DNA of 64,000 nt, from positions 1 through 64,000 of the forward strand of contig NC_009515.1 in assembly GCF_000016525.1 (NCBI RefSeq), in the 5' to 3' direction. A program made the position numbers and the translations under genes. Under the pieces are notes generated by a model that was not told the DNA's origin, ran no database searches, and saw only the letters and a program-made list of their open reading frames with translations. This DNA comes from Methanobrevibacter smithii ATCC 35061 (GTDB lineage Archaea; Methanobacteriota; Methanobacteria; Methanobacteriales; Methanobacteriaceae). Position 1 is the stretch's first letter, and the number at the start of each line of letters is the position of its first letter. Below are positions 24,986 to 33,426 of the stretch, piece after piece.

Positions 24986-25099
24986 TCATAACAATAGAAT
25001 AAGTGCTTTTAAATCAAATTCTTCATAAGTAAAAACCTGTTTACAGATAATTTCAGCCAAATCATTATAATTTTTAACGGTCCATATAAAATTATTCAT
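24986..25099 (-). CDS. short ORF, unknown
   Basis: 37 codons, MNNFIWTVKNYNDLAEIICK and on. It has coding-like composition but a weak ribosome binding site (AAGTG). It may be a small gene or a remnant. Confidence 0.25.
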   Translation of the reverse strand: MNNFIWTVKNYNDLAEIICKQVFTYEEFDLKALILLL

Positions 25100-25223
25100 G
25101 AAAAATTACACTTGAAAAAAATATATTGTAGACATACGTTTCAACTGTAAAAATTTATTGTATACAAAATTATTTTATAAAATCAAAAACAAAATATCAC
25201 TAACAACAAAAGGAAATAATAAA

Positions 25224-26174
25224 ATGAATATTTTAATTAACGGATCAGGTGCAGTAGGATTAGGATTAGGTGCATCTATGCTTTCACAAAAAGCAGATGT
25301 GTCATTTTATGCAACAGGAAAAACAGCTGCTGCAATCAAAGAAAACGGACTTGAAAGGACAGGATTATTCCAGCATTACTCTTTTACACCAGATGAATAT
25401 CAAGTATATGAGGATTATAAAGATATTCCTGAAAAAACTTTTGATTATGTATTTATATGTAGTAAAACAGTAGCTAATGATGATATAAGCAGAAAATTAG
25501 CCGAAAATAAAGAAATATTAAAGGACAACTGTAAAATAATCATATTCCAAAACGGATTTGCCAATGATGAGCCTTTTTTAAGATACTTTTCCGAAGATGA
25601 AGTATACTGTGCAAGAGTAATTACCGGGTTTTCACGGCCTCAAAGACATATCAGTGAAATAACTGTATACACAGAACCTATACTTTTGGGATCACTTCAA
25701 AATGCAGATCCTGAGTGCCTGGAAAAAATAGCTCAAATGATTAGTGCATCAGGAATCAAATGTGAAACAACCACAGAAATCGACAAATATTTATGGGCTA
25801 AAATGCTTTATAACTGTGCTCTAAATCCATTGGGAGTAATTCTTAACTGTACATATGGTAAATTAACTGAAAATGAATACTCCAAAAATATTATGGACAG
25901 CATTATAGATGAGATATTTGCAGTTATCAAAAAAAGCGAATATTCCACATTATGGGATTCAGCGGACGAATACCGAAAACTGTTCTACTCAAAATTAGTT
26001 CCGGATACCTATAACCATTACTCCTCTACATATCAGGACATTCAAAAGAAAATAAAAACTGAAATTGATACATTAAATGGAACTGTTATCAGATTAGGTG
26101 AAAAGTACGGTGTTGATGTAAGTACAAATAAAATTATTTATAACCTAATTAAATCAATAGAATCAGAATTTTAA
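25224..26174 (+). CDS. ketopantoate reductase family dehydrogenase (ApbA/PanE)
   Basis: 316 residues. The NAD(P) motif GSGAVGLGLG starts at residue 7, and K in LWAKMLYNCALNPLG near residue 194 is the family catalytic Lys. The family reduces 2-ketopantoate in CoA synthesis, but paralogues with other substrates are common, so the true reaction is uncertain. The start at 25224 is chosen for AAAGGAA upstream; the frame extends 22 codons further without a site. The stop overlaps the convergent zinc-ribbon gene by four bases. Confidence 0.82.
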   Translation: MNILINGSGAVGLGLGASMLSQKADVSFYATGKTAAAIKENGLERTGLFQHYSFTPDEYQVYEDYKDIPEKTFDYVFICSKTVANDDISRKLAENKEILKDNCKIIIFQNGFANDEPFLRYFSEDEVYCARVITGFSRPQRHISEITVYTEPILLGSLQNADPECLEKIAQMISASGIKCETTTEIDKYLWAKMLYNCALNPLGVILNCTYGKLTENEYSKNIMDSIIDEIFAVIKKSEYSTLWDSADEYRKLFYSKLVPDTYNHYSSTYQDIQKKIKTEIDTLNGTVIRLGEKYGVDVSTNKIIYNLIKSIESEF

Positions 26175-26506
26175 GGTTTATTAGTTATTTTTTCTAATAA
26201 ACTAATAATCCTGTTATTCTGTTCGATGAGAATATCCATTTTCCTTGTTTGTGCTGCAAGCAAATGTCCGTTAACATTATCCAGTCTTGCAACACTGTTT
26301 TTATCATATATTTTATATAATTCTTCAGCTATTCTTAAATCCCTTGCATAATCTCCAGTTTTATATTGTCCTCTTTTTTTATGTTTGCCTATATTTGATG
26401 TGGGTTTTTTTGAAGAATTCAAATCAAAAAGTCTTGATCCGCAGTCAATACAATAATTGCTGTTATTATCTCCATATTTACTGCCGCATTTTGGACATTC
26501 TTTCAT
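26171..26506 (-). CDS. zinc-ribbon protein with C-terminal helix
   Basis: 111 residues. MKECPKCGSKYGDNNSNYCIDCGSRLF forms a zinc ribbon of two CxxC pairs, followed by a basic linker and a long amphipathic helix from about 55 (AEELYKIYDK...). No function is recognised. It follows the secreted-protein gene by 12 bp on the same strand; the decayed copy at 16704-17072 shows that the two genes travel as a pair. Confidence 0.75.
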   Translation of the reverse strand: MKECPKCGSKYGDNNSNYCIDCGSRLFDLNSSKKPTSNIGKHKKRGQYKTGDYARDLRIAEELYKIYDKNSVARLDNVNGHLLAAQTRKMDILIEQNNRIISLLEKITNKP

Positions 26507-26518
26507 TTAATCACCTTT

Positions 26519-27097
26519 TCAATATCTCCAGAATATAAAATAATTATTTCTTTCTTTACTTGGTGCCGGAGCATAATATGAATATTCCTTTACCATTTCC
26601 TTTTCATAGTCCTGTTTTGCTTCATTTAATATTCCGTAAAATGTAGCTGTGTCATAGGAAGAATCAGGAGTGTTGATTATGATTTCTTCCATTTCATCAG
26701 TCATTTCTCCGCTGCCCCATGATATACAGTATATCGAATCTCCTGATGAAAAATAAGCATGGGACACATTATGTTTTGCAAAGTTATTATACTCATGGAA
26801 GTATGCCACATCATGTGAACCTATAGTCAGGTTTTTGCCTTTGAAATTATACCAGCACCCGTAACTGCTTGGAAGATAATCATCAACACATAATATACCA
26901 AATGTGTTCAGGTCATTATAATGATAATTAGTACGGGCAGTATTGATTTCTCCGCCCTGATATTTTGGAGGAATTTTAAAATCTACATCATTTACCTTTA
27001 CAGTTTTCCAATTGGAACTGTCAACTGCATTAACACAACCAACAGATATAATTAAAGCAATTAAAAGTAATGATAAGAAAAGCTTTTTTGAAAACAT
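26519..27097 (-). CDS. small secreted protein, unknown family
   Basis: 192 residues with a signal peptide (1-24, ending VNAVD). It shares the motif layout of the EF-hand protein at 22321 (NDVDFKIPPKY, HDVAYFHEYNN, AYFSSGD, IIINTPDSSYDTATFYGIL) but lacks calcium sites and ends in a Tyr/Pro-rich tail. It is presumably outside the membrane. A decayed copy exists at 16855-17072, so this family duplicates easily. Confidence 0.75.
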   Translation of the reverse strand: MFSKKLFLSLLLIALIISVGCVNAVDSSNWKTVKVNDVDFKIPPKYQGGEINTARTNYHYNDLNTFGILCVDDYLPSSYGCWYNFKGKNLTIGSHDVAYFHEYNNFAKHNVSHAYFSSGDSIYCISWGSGEMTDEMEEIIINTPDSSYDTATFYGILNEAKQDYEKEMVKEYSYYAPAPSKERNNYFIFWRY

Positions 27098-27196
27098 ACT
27101 AATCTATTTGTACTAACTAGTATATAACATTTTATTAACAAACATTTTAAAATCGATTATAAAAGTTTATATATCTAAAAAATAAAAATAATATAT

Positions 27197-27307
27197 GTTC
27201 GTATTTTAATATATCTTATTTTTTTACGAATACGAACAATGGTGATGGTTAAAAATGAGTATTCGCTATTACTCCTTTAGTGGTGTTTAGGAGGATGAAT
27301 ACTCATT
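27197..27307. repeat. two long inverted repeats between genes
   Basis: GTTCGTATT (27197-27205) is mirrored by AATACGAAC (27229-27237). AATGAGTATTC (27254-27264) is mirrored by GAATACTCATT (27297-27307) around a 32-base loop that itself holds ACTCCT and AGGAGG. A GGTGATGG site and an 11-codon ORF (MSIRYYSFSGV) start in the second structure. It may be a terminator for the upstream gene, an operator, or a structured leader. Confidence 0.5.
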
Positions 27308-27313
27308 ATATAT

Positions 27314-28018
27314 TTAAATTAATTCATCTAATTTTTTACCGTATTCTTCAATCAGCAAATAATCATTAGCTACAACATCCAATAACTGAATCTTATAATC
27401 CTTAAATAGCTTTTCATCATCAAGAATCTTTTTTTTATTGTAAGGATAACTATTTTTAATATTATAAATTTCCTGATTGATCTGACTGATTGATTTTATA
27501 AAAACATCATCATCCTCAAAAATTGTTTTGCCTTCAGGAATCAAAATAGCCAGAGACCTCATGGAAGTTAAATCATAAGTTTCAAAAGCTTCCACAATTT
27601 CTTCAAACAAATCTTTTTCATAAATACTTTGAACAGGATTGAAAGAAGGATGCAATTTATAAATTAAATCCAAATAAAGACTATTCAAACTATCCAAATC
27701 ATCTTCAGACAACTCAAAATGAGTATCCTTTCGCTCAATAGCCAGATCCAGTTCACCCATATATTTTTCCAACATGCCAACTGATTCTTCAAATTCATTA
27801 TCAAGCATTTCATCAATTTTAGATAAATCCTCCCCCTGATTAAACAGCTCAATATATCTTTTAATCATTTCCAATTCAATATCCAAATTATATGCTTCAC
27901 ATTCAAGAAAACCAAAACTGAGCAGATACATATCTTCAATTTTTGGACATATATGAAACCTTAATTTATCATATTCAAAAATTAATTCAGCTAATTTTTC
28001 CTTTAAACTAATTGACAT
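27314..28018 (-). CDS. acidic hypothetical protein
   Basis: 234 residues, mainly helical, very acidic (repeated EE, DD), cytoplasmic. Patterns such as LEKYMGELDLAIERKD and DSLNSLYLDLIYKLHPSF suggest long helices. I do not recognise a family. It is divergent from the SseB-like gene at 28082 across 63 bp. Confidence 0.72.
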   Translation of the reverse strand: MSISLKEKLAELIFEYDKLRFHICPKIEDMYLLSFGFLECEAYNLDIELEMIKRYIELFNQGEDLSKIDEMLDNEFEESVGMLEKYMGELDLAIERKDTHFELSEDDLDSLNSLYLDLIYKLHPSFNPVQSIYEKDLFEEIVEAFETYDLTSMRSLAILIPEGKTIFEDDDVFIKSISQINQEIYNIKNSYPYNKKKILDDEKLFKDYKIQLLDVVANDYLLIEEYGKKLDELI

Positions 28019-28081
28019 TGTTAAAACCTTAATTCTATATATATGAATTAAACATATTTATAGATATATAGGTGATTTTAA

Positions 28082-28510
28082 ATGGAAATAAAAGAAAATA
28101 ACCTTAAAGAATTAATCGAAAAATACATGAGCATTGAAGAAACAGAAGAAAACCATGAAGAATTGCATCAATTGGGACATGAAATTGACCATGTAATCTT
28201 TGACAATAATTTTTATCTTGTAACACATAATGACGGTGAAGAAAAAGAAATCGTTTCATTAATAGTAGGGGAAGATGACGAATACTTCATACCATTATAT
28301 ACCGATGATGAAGAAGTAAAAGAAGCAATTGAAATATTTAAAAAAGAAGACAGTGATGCTATTTTTGAAACAGAAATCGTAGCATCTACAGACATATTAG
28401 AAACCTATTTGGATGATGACACTTTCCTTGGAATAGCTATTAACCCTCCAAAATATGATTTTGTAATATTTAGCCAAAACGTTATCGAAGATCACCAGGA
28501 CTGCTGCTGA
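28082..28510 (+). CDS. SseB-like domain protein
   Basis: 142 residues. The middle (YLVTHNDGEEKEIVSLIVGEDDEYFIPLYTDDEEVKEAI) follows the SseB N-terminal domain pattern, with the xxPLYTDxxE motif, and FLGIAINPPKYDFVI at the end is typical. GGTGAT precedes the ATG. Two more members lie at 30032 and 30477. The family is known from many genomes but its biochemical role is not settled. Confidence 0.75.
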   Translation: MEIKENNLKELIEKYMSIEETEENHEELHQLGHEIDHVIFDNNFYLVTHNDGEEKEIVSLIVGEDDEYFIPLYTDDEEVKEAIEIFKKEDSDAIFETEIVASTDILETYLDDDTFLGIAINPPKYDFVIFSQNVIEDHQDCC

Positions 28511-28533
28511 ATTTATATGAAATAACTTTTCAA

Positions 28534-28561
28534 TGAAAAAAGAGCAGATAATCTTTTTTCA
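28534..28561 (+). terminator. hairpin terminator of the SseB-like gene
   Basis: TGAAAAAAGA and TCTTTTTTCA form a ten-base stem followed by a T-run, 24 bp after the stop at 28510. Confidence 0.65.
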
Positions 28562-29047
28562 ATTTTGTTATTTTTAAACACCCTATTCAACAGCAAAACC
28601 ATTACCTTTAACTATTAAAAATTATTTTGAAACCAAATACTTCCATTATTTGAACTCTTTTTAGCTAATTAACATTAAAATAAGAACTTTTTTTAGCAAC
28701 ACACTTAAATTATAACTAATTTTACGGTTTAACACTCTAAAAATTCTTTAACAAAATTTCTTATTTATTGAAATATCCGACAGTTTTCATAATTAAAATA
28801 AATGAAACATTACACAATTAAAAACCAAACTATTGTAAAATTATTAATTAATCCAATCTATTCAACACATTAAATATATATTTTGAATCATGATTTTAAT
28901 ATAATTAATCAAATCTTTAATTAAACATTATTCAGAAAAATAAAAAAGTAATCCGACCACATTTAATCTACTATCAGATATATGTTTTCCATAGCAAAAT
29001 AATGGCTAAAAAACATTTATAAACAAAAATATTATAAAACAAATAAT
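28562..29047. other. gene-free AT-rich region
   Basis: About 490 bp without a gene or repeat that I can support. A TATA-like stretch close to 29018 may serve the gene at 29048. Confidence 0.5.
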
Positions 29048-29536
29048 ATGGAATCAAAATATACTCATAAATTTATTATTTATAATAAAAAAAGAATCAA
29101 AAATAATTATAAAGGATTAATAGAAAAATTAGCCAATTTTGACAAAGAAGCTATACCTAAAGATTTTTTAGAAAATCTAAATGATTCATCAGAAATATTT
29201 CTTAAAAAAAGACAGAAATTTTATCTTAAAAATCCAGATAAAATGTGCACAATCGATGAAATTCTACCATATAATGAAGAAATTAATGTTGAAACAAACA
29301 AAGTATTATCATTTATAAACAAATATCAAGAATTTGACAGTTTAATCGTTGGAATTGATTATTTCAATGGTGAAGAAGAATACATTGAAAAATATTTTTC
29401 ACATGAAGATTCCTGGTATTTTGGAGGTCCCTCACGAAATTTTTACATTAAACTCGCATTCAGATATTATTATGGACTATGGGGAACTGAATTAGACATC
29501 TTTTTAAAGAATATTGGTTTAGAACATTTAATTTAG
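29048..29536 (+). CDS. hypothetical protein, lone gene
   Basis: 162 residues, Lys/Glu/Tyr-rich with many Asn codons, with no signal peptide or membrane segment. Aromatic stretch WYFGGPSRNFYIKLAFRYYYGLWG near the C-terminus stands out. No family is recognised and no ribosome binding site is obvious. It is isolated by about 500 bp of gene-free DNA on each side, which suggests an acquired gene. Confidence 0.6.
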   Translation: MESKYTHKFIIYNKKRIKNNYKGLIEKLANFDKEAIPKDFLENLNDSSEIFLKKRQKFYLKNPDKMCTIDEILPYNEEINVETNKVLSFINKYQEFDSLIVGIDYFNGEEEYIEKYFSHEDSWYFGGPSRNFYIKLAFRYYYGLWGTELDIFLKNIGLEHLI

Positions 29537-30031
29537 GGAATTTCAAGTAATGACAATAACATACTCCATATCATTACAAATGAATTGTTCGACGCATAAG
29601 AACTTCAAATGACAATTTAACATTATTAAAAAAGCATTAAATAACAAAACACAGGAAAATATTATTTTCTAATCAGATATTAACTTTATTTTGAATAGTT
29701 TCGTTTGAAATATTCAACTTATTTAGTAATTTATTGAAAAATATGGATCCATAAATTATCTTTAAAATTAAAATATTCATACTTCCATATGACCAATTTG
29801 CACAAAATCATTGGGCAACTTTGCACTAAATCATATGACCAATTTGCACAAAATCATTGGGCAACTTTGCACTAAACATGCAACTAATTTAATAAAACTT
29901 TATGAATTGAACATGATAATCTGAAATATCCGAAACATTTAGTTAAAAATGTAATTAATTGCAACACCTAAACTAATTATATATAATTTAAAAATGAAAT
30001 AATAAATTAATTATACTTTGGAGAAAGTTAT
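29537..30031. other. gene-free region holding a tandem repeat
   Basis: About 495 bp with no gene. The only structure is the 4 x 23-bp tandem repeat at 29786-29876. GGAGA at about 30020 serves the next gene. Confidence 0.5.
29786..29876. repeat. tandem repeat, two 46-bp units (four 23-bp halves)
   Basis: The 46-bp unit starts CATATGACCAATTTGCAC and is repeated directly with one change at its end. Each unit consists of two 23-bp halves about three-quarters identical, sharing CAnTTTGCACnAAAT. Confidence 0.9.
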
Positions 30032-30475
30032 ATGAAAACTAAAGATTTAGAAACTTATAAAAAAGATGGAACTAAAGCTTCTAAAAGTCAAATAAAAGAA
30101 TTTATAAAGTTATATGCCAAAATAGCTAAAAAACTTAAAACTGAAAATTCAATAGAACTTAACTCTGTTAAAGAAAATATCAGAAAAACATACTCTGAAG
30201 AGGTTTATTTAACTTTGATTGATGAAGAAAAAGACTTTGTAAAATTCAATATCAGCCAGGGTTCCAAAGAATATATCATTCCAATATTTACAGACATCAG
30301 CGAATATAAAGAAGGCAAAGAAAAAATATCAACCTTATTTTTAGACAAACTAACATGTAAAGTTTTATCTGCAGAAGATATTGAAAAATTAGCTGGCGAT
30401 GATGAAAATTTCAGAGGTTTGGTGATTAATCCCCATTCACAAAACTTTATGATGGACCGCAACGGTGGTTTTTAA
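30032..30475 (+). CDS. SseB-like domain protein
   Basis: 147 residues. After a Lys-rich helical N-terminus, the domain YLTLIDEEKDFVKFNISQGSKEYIIPIFTDISEYKEG has the SseB signature with IPIFTD, and the end FRGLVINPHSQNFMM is shared with the copy at 28082. GGAGAAAG precedes the ATG at 30032. The gene for a shorter relative starts immediately after its stop. Confidence 0.75.
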   Translation: MKTKDLETYKKDGTKASKSQIKEFIKLYAKIAKKLKTENSIELNSVKENIRKTYSEEVYLTLIDEEKDFVKFNISQGSKEYIIPIFTDISEYKEGKEKISTLFLDKLTCKVLSAEDIEKLAGDDENFRGLVINPHSQNFMMDRNGGF

Positions 30476-30476
30476 T

Positions 30477-30749
30477 ATGGAATATATCTGTCCTGTTTTA
30501 GGTGAAGGTGACGAAAGAGATTTTATAGCTATTGGCCAAGCAGAAAACTTCAAAATAGCAGTATTTACTAACTTAGATATGTATCATGAAGGTTGTAAAT
30601 ATTTGGGAGTAACTGGCTATGAACCAATTAAAGTTTCTGATGAATTATTCAAAGACCTTGCTAAAAAAGATGATGAATTCACAGGCATTATTGTAAATAT
30701 TCACAATGAAAAAAAGATTATAAATAAAGAAGAACTGGAAAGATTATGA
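30477..30749 (+). CDS. short SseB-like protein
   Basis: 90 residues starting MEYICPVLGEGDERDFIA. It keeps the strand pattern FKIAVFTNLDMYHEG and the end FTGIIVNIHNEKK of the SseB-like neighbour but is shorter. GGTGG at 30464 overlaps the stop region of the preceding gene and supports the ATG at 30477. It ends convergently over the gene at 30744. Confidence 0.7.
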   Translation: MEYICPVLGEGDERDFIAIGQAENFKIAVFTNLDMYHEGCKYLGVTGYEPIKVSDELFKDLAKKDDEFTGIIVNIHNEKKIINKEELERL

Positions 30750-31019
30750 TTCATCCTCTTTCTCAACTTCTTCATCATCAACAATTGAAAAATTATTATA
30801 ATATCTATACCTGTATGCCATTTTAAATCCTTCATCCACTTCTCTTTTTGGCCTTAATTTACGCCTTTTAGTAGCAGAAATTTCTTTTTTAGGATTTTGG
30901 TGTGCTTTAACTAAATTCTTATTTTCCCTTACAAACTGCTGTTGTCTGGTTCTTACACGATTATATTTATACACACCTTTTCTTAATAAACGTCTTCTAG
31001 TTGTTAAAAATCTAATCAC
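30744..31019 (-). CDS. basic hypothetical protein with acidic tail
   Basis: 91 residues, GTG start. The N-terminal 60 residues are strongly basic (RRRLLRKGVYKYNRVRTRQ, KRRKLRPKR), suggesting nucleic acid binding. The end is acidic (DDEEVEKEDES). It follows a 59-residue gene by 10 bp. No family recognised. Confidence 0.6.
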   Translation of the reverse strand: MIRFLTTRRRLLRKGVYKYNRVRTRQQQFVRENKNLVKAHQNPKKEISATKRRKLRPKREVDEGFKMAYRYRYYNNFSIVDDEEVEKEDES

Positions 31020-31029
31020 AAAATCACAT

Positions 31030-31209
31030 CTACTGTCTTGAAGCAGATTTATCTAAAGTAGCCTGAATTTCATCAATTCTCTCAACAACCACTTTAATAG
31101 CTTGTTCACCTTGACGAGTAGGGTTAATACCTTGCTCTACTAATAATGCATCCCTAATATCTCTTAACCTATCAATTGAGTCAATTTTCATAATTGTACT
31201 ATAAAACAT
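31030..31209 (-). CDS. 59-residue hypothetical protein
   Basis: The small ORF reads MFYSTIMKIDSIDRLRDIRD at its start and ends QATLDKSASRQ. GGAGGA lies at a good distance before the ATG at 31209. It looks helical, with an arm INPTRQGEQAIK between two helices. It shares an operon with the basic protein downstream. No family recognised. Confidence 0.7.
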   Translation of the reverse strand: MFYSTIMKIDSIDRLRDIRDALLVEQGINPTRQGEQAIKVVVERIDEIQATLDKSASRQ

Positions 31210-31291
31210 TGTTGTCCTCCGATTTATTATTAACTATATTACATTTTTATTTAGAATAATTTATAAATTTTATCATATCAAAAATAAGTTT

Positions 31292-32077
31292 ATGAAATAC
31301 AACATCAAAACAATCTATGTTGCCGGAGGATGTTTTTGGGAAATCGAAGCATATATTTCAAGATTAAAAGGAGTCATACAAACAGAAGTGGGATATGCAA
31401 ACGGCATAACCCATGACCCCACATATGAACAGGTAGCTTCAGATAAAACAAAACATGCTGAATGCGTAAAAGTAAACTACAATACTTTTGAAACAAGCTT
31501 GGAGGAAATCATTAAAGAATTTTTAAAAATAATACAACCGAGTGAATCAACACATCACAGATTAGGAATCTACTGGCATGACCCCAAAGATGCAAAAAGC
31601 ATCTTAAGACTGGTAAATAAAAATCCCTCTATTGAAGCCCATGAACTGAAGGGATTTTACCTGGCTGAAAATAAATATCAGAAATACCTGGAAAAACATC
31701 CTGAAATAAACTCAAACATTAAAATAAATATGAATCAAAGTGATAATTTAACTCTGCTTTCATATCAGGTAACAAAACTGGCTATGAATGAAGAAGCATT
31801 CAGCGGAAAATATGCTGATTTTGATGAAGAGGGAACATATGTAGACATTACAAACAATGAAGAGCTTTTTTCATCAAAAGATAAAATAAAAAACGATTCA
31901 GGATATGCGTGCTTTACAAAACCCATCAACCCTGATGCAATTACAAGTTTACGTGATTTCTCATACGGAATGGTCAGATTGGAAATCAGAGCTCAAAAAA
32001 GCGGAATACATTTAGGTTATAAAAAAAGAGATTACTATGAAATAAATTCTGCTGCACTTAAATTTGTTTATAAATAG
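31292..32077 (+). CDS. MsrA-MsrB fusion, methionine sulfoxide reductase; MsrB part altered
   Basis: 261 residues. MsrA part: GGCFWE at 12-17 with catalytic C14, followed by GVIQTEVGYANG, and the later YWHDPKDAKS region. It reduces methionine-S-sulfoxide. From about 150 on it follows MsrB (LTLLSYQVTKLAMNEEAFSGKY, SGYACF for the usual GWPSF). The final RDYYEINSAALKF has Glu at 250 where MsrB has its catalytic Cys. The C-terminal half may therefore be inactive or use the Cys in SGYACF. It overlaps the convergent malY-like gene by 20 bases. Confidence 0.87.
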   Translation: MKYNIKTIYVAGGCFWEIEAYISRLKGVIQTEVGYANGITHDPTYEQVASDKTKHAECVKVNYNTFETSLEEIIKEFLKIIQPSESTHHRLGIYWHDPKDAKSILRLVNKNPSIEAHELKGFYLAENKYQKYLEKHPEINSNIKINMNQSDNLTLLSYQVTKLAMNEEAFSGKYADFDEEGTYVDITNNEELFSSKDKIKNDSGYACFTKPINPDAITSLRDFSYGMVRLEIRAQKSGIHLGYKKRDYYEINSAALKFVYK

Positions 32078-33212
32078 CTACTCCTTTTTTAATAGCTTTT
32101 AAACCCTTTTCAAGTAACTGTCTTGGACAGGCAATATTTAATCTTAAAAATTCATCACTGTTTTTACCAAAATCAACACCTGCAGATAATAAAACCCCTG
32201 TTTTTTCATTTAAAAACTTGATGAATTCCTCTGAAGATATATCCAAATCAGAACAGTCAAGCCATAATAAATAAGTAGCATCTGCATCAGTTAACTTAAT
32301 TTCAGGAATTTCCTTTTTTATAAAATCAGCTGCAAATTTCTTGTTGTCATATAAATACTGCCTCAGTTCATCAAGCCATGGTCTGCCGTTATTATATGCT
32401 GCTATTGCGGCATTTATAGCAAAAATATTGGCTCTGCTGACCCATTCAACATCAAGAGCGTTGAAAACATCTTCCTTCAATTTATCTCCCACAATATAAA
32501 CCGCAGCAGTATTTAATCCCGCTATATTAAATGATTTGGTAGGAGAAATTGTTGTAATGGAATCATGGTTGCTTATACCTGCAAATGGAATGTATTTTTT
32601 ATCGGGATCAGTTAAATCACAATGAATCTCGTCAGATATTATAGTTACATCATATTTGGCACATAAATCAGCTATTTTTTTCAGTTCTGTTCTGGACCAT
32701 ATTTTACCAATGGGATTATGGGGATTGCACAGCATCATCAAAGTTACATCTGCTTCAGCTAATTTTTCTTCCAAATCCTCAAAATCAATTTCATACTTTC
32801 CATTTCTGTACATCAGCTGATTTTCCACAACTTCCCTGTTATTGTCTTCAATTACATGGAAAAATACATGATAAACCGGTGTTTGGATTAATATTTTATC
32901 ATTTTCATCAGTTAATTTACGGATAATGGTAGCTATTGCAGGCATTACTCCATTGGCAAATTTCAGATAATCTTTATCCATTTCCAATCCGTAATCTTTC
33001 CACCAGTCAGCATATGCATCATACCATTCATCAGGAATTACAGCATATCCGTAGAGACTTTCATCAGCTTTTTTTATAATTTCATCAGATATTTCCGGAG
33101 CAACCTTAAAATCCATGTCAGCTACCCACATAGGGAGTTCAGTGTCAAATAAATCCCATTTTAAGCAGTTAGTGTTTTTACGGTTAATAATGCTGTCAAA
33201 ATCATATTTCAT
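32058..33212 (-). CDS. MalY/PatB-type PLP aminotransferase (cystathionine beta-lyase-like)
   Basis: 384 residues starting MKYDFDSIINRKNT. The ELPMWVADMDF segment near 30-40 is the PatB/MalY hallmark, and K in TISPTKSFNIAGL (about 230) should hold PLP, with CNPHNPIGKIW ahead of it. Members cleave C-S bonds of cystathionine or act as aminotransferases. The start at 33212 is chosen because the upstream small frame ends 11 bases inside it, as in coupled genes. Confidence 0.88.
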   Translation of the reverse strand: MKYDFDSIINRKNTNCLKWDLFDTELPMWVADMDFKVAPEISDEIIKKADESLYGYAVIPDEWYDAYADWWKDYGLEMDKDYLKFANGVMPAIATIIRKLTDENDKILIQTPVYHVFFHVIEDNNREVVENQLMYRNGKYEIDFEDLEEKLAEADVTLMMLCNPHNPIGKIWSRTELKKIADLCAKYDVTIISDEIHCDLTDPDKKYIPFAGISNHDSITTISPTKSFNIAGLNTAAVYIVGDKLKEDVFNALDVEWVSRANIFAINAAIAAYNNGRPWLDELRQYLYDNKKFAADFIKKEIPEIKLTDADATYLLWLDCSDLDISSEEFIKFLNEKTGVLLSAGVDFGKNSDEFLRLNIACPRQLLEKGLKAIKKGVAIYKQI

Positions 33213-33361
33213 GTAAATCATTTTTAATTTCTTTTATAACTTTTGCCTGATGCCAACAGCCAACTAAATTGACTTTAAAAAGTTTGTCTAAATTATCAGC
33301 AGAATTATATTTTTATTGCATTATTCATTAGAGCTTCAATTTCAGCATAATCTATTTTCAT
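33202..33361 (-). pseudogene. small gene with a one-base frameshift
   Basis: MKIDYAEIEALMNNAIK is followed, after one extra A in a run of five, by YNSADNLDKLFKVNLVGCWHQAKVIKEIKNDL and a stop inside the malY-like gene. Without the frameshift it would encode about 53 residues and be coupled to the next gene. The run of A is a typical slip site, so a sequencing error or recoding is also possible. Confidence 0.5.
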
Positions 33362-33399
33362 TTAAATATTATATTGAATATTTATAAAAAAAGTAGTTT

Positions 33400-33426
33400 A
33401 AAAAGAAGAGAATCAATCTTCTTTTT
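33400..33426 (-). terminator. terminator of the Mrp gene
   Basis: AAAAAGAAGA and TCTTCTTTTT form a ten-base stem across the stop codon at 33413, with T-rich DNA beyond in the direction of transcription. Confidence 0.6.

Noticed and set aside
25158-25223. 22-codon N-terminal extension of the ketopantoate reductase-like gene
   Set aside because: The Rossmann strand begins at MNILINGSG, and AAAGGAA precedes the ATG at 25224; the extension has no site.
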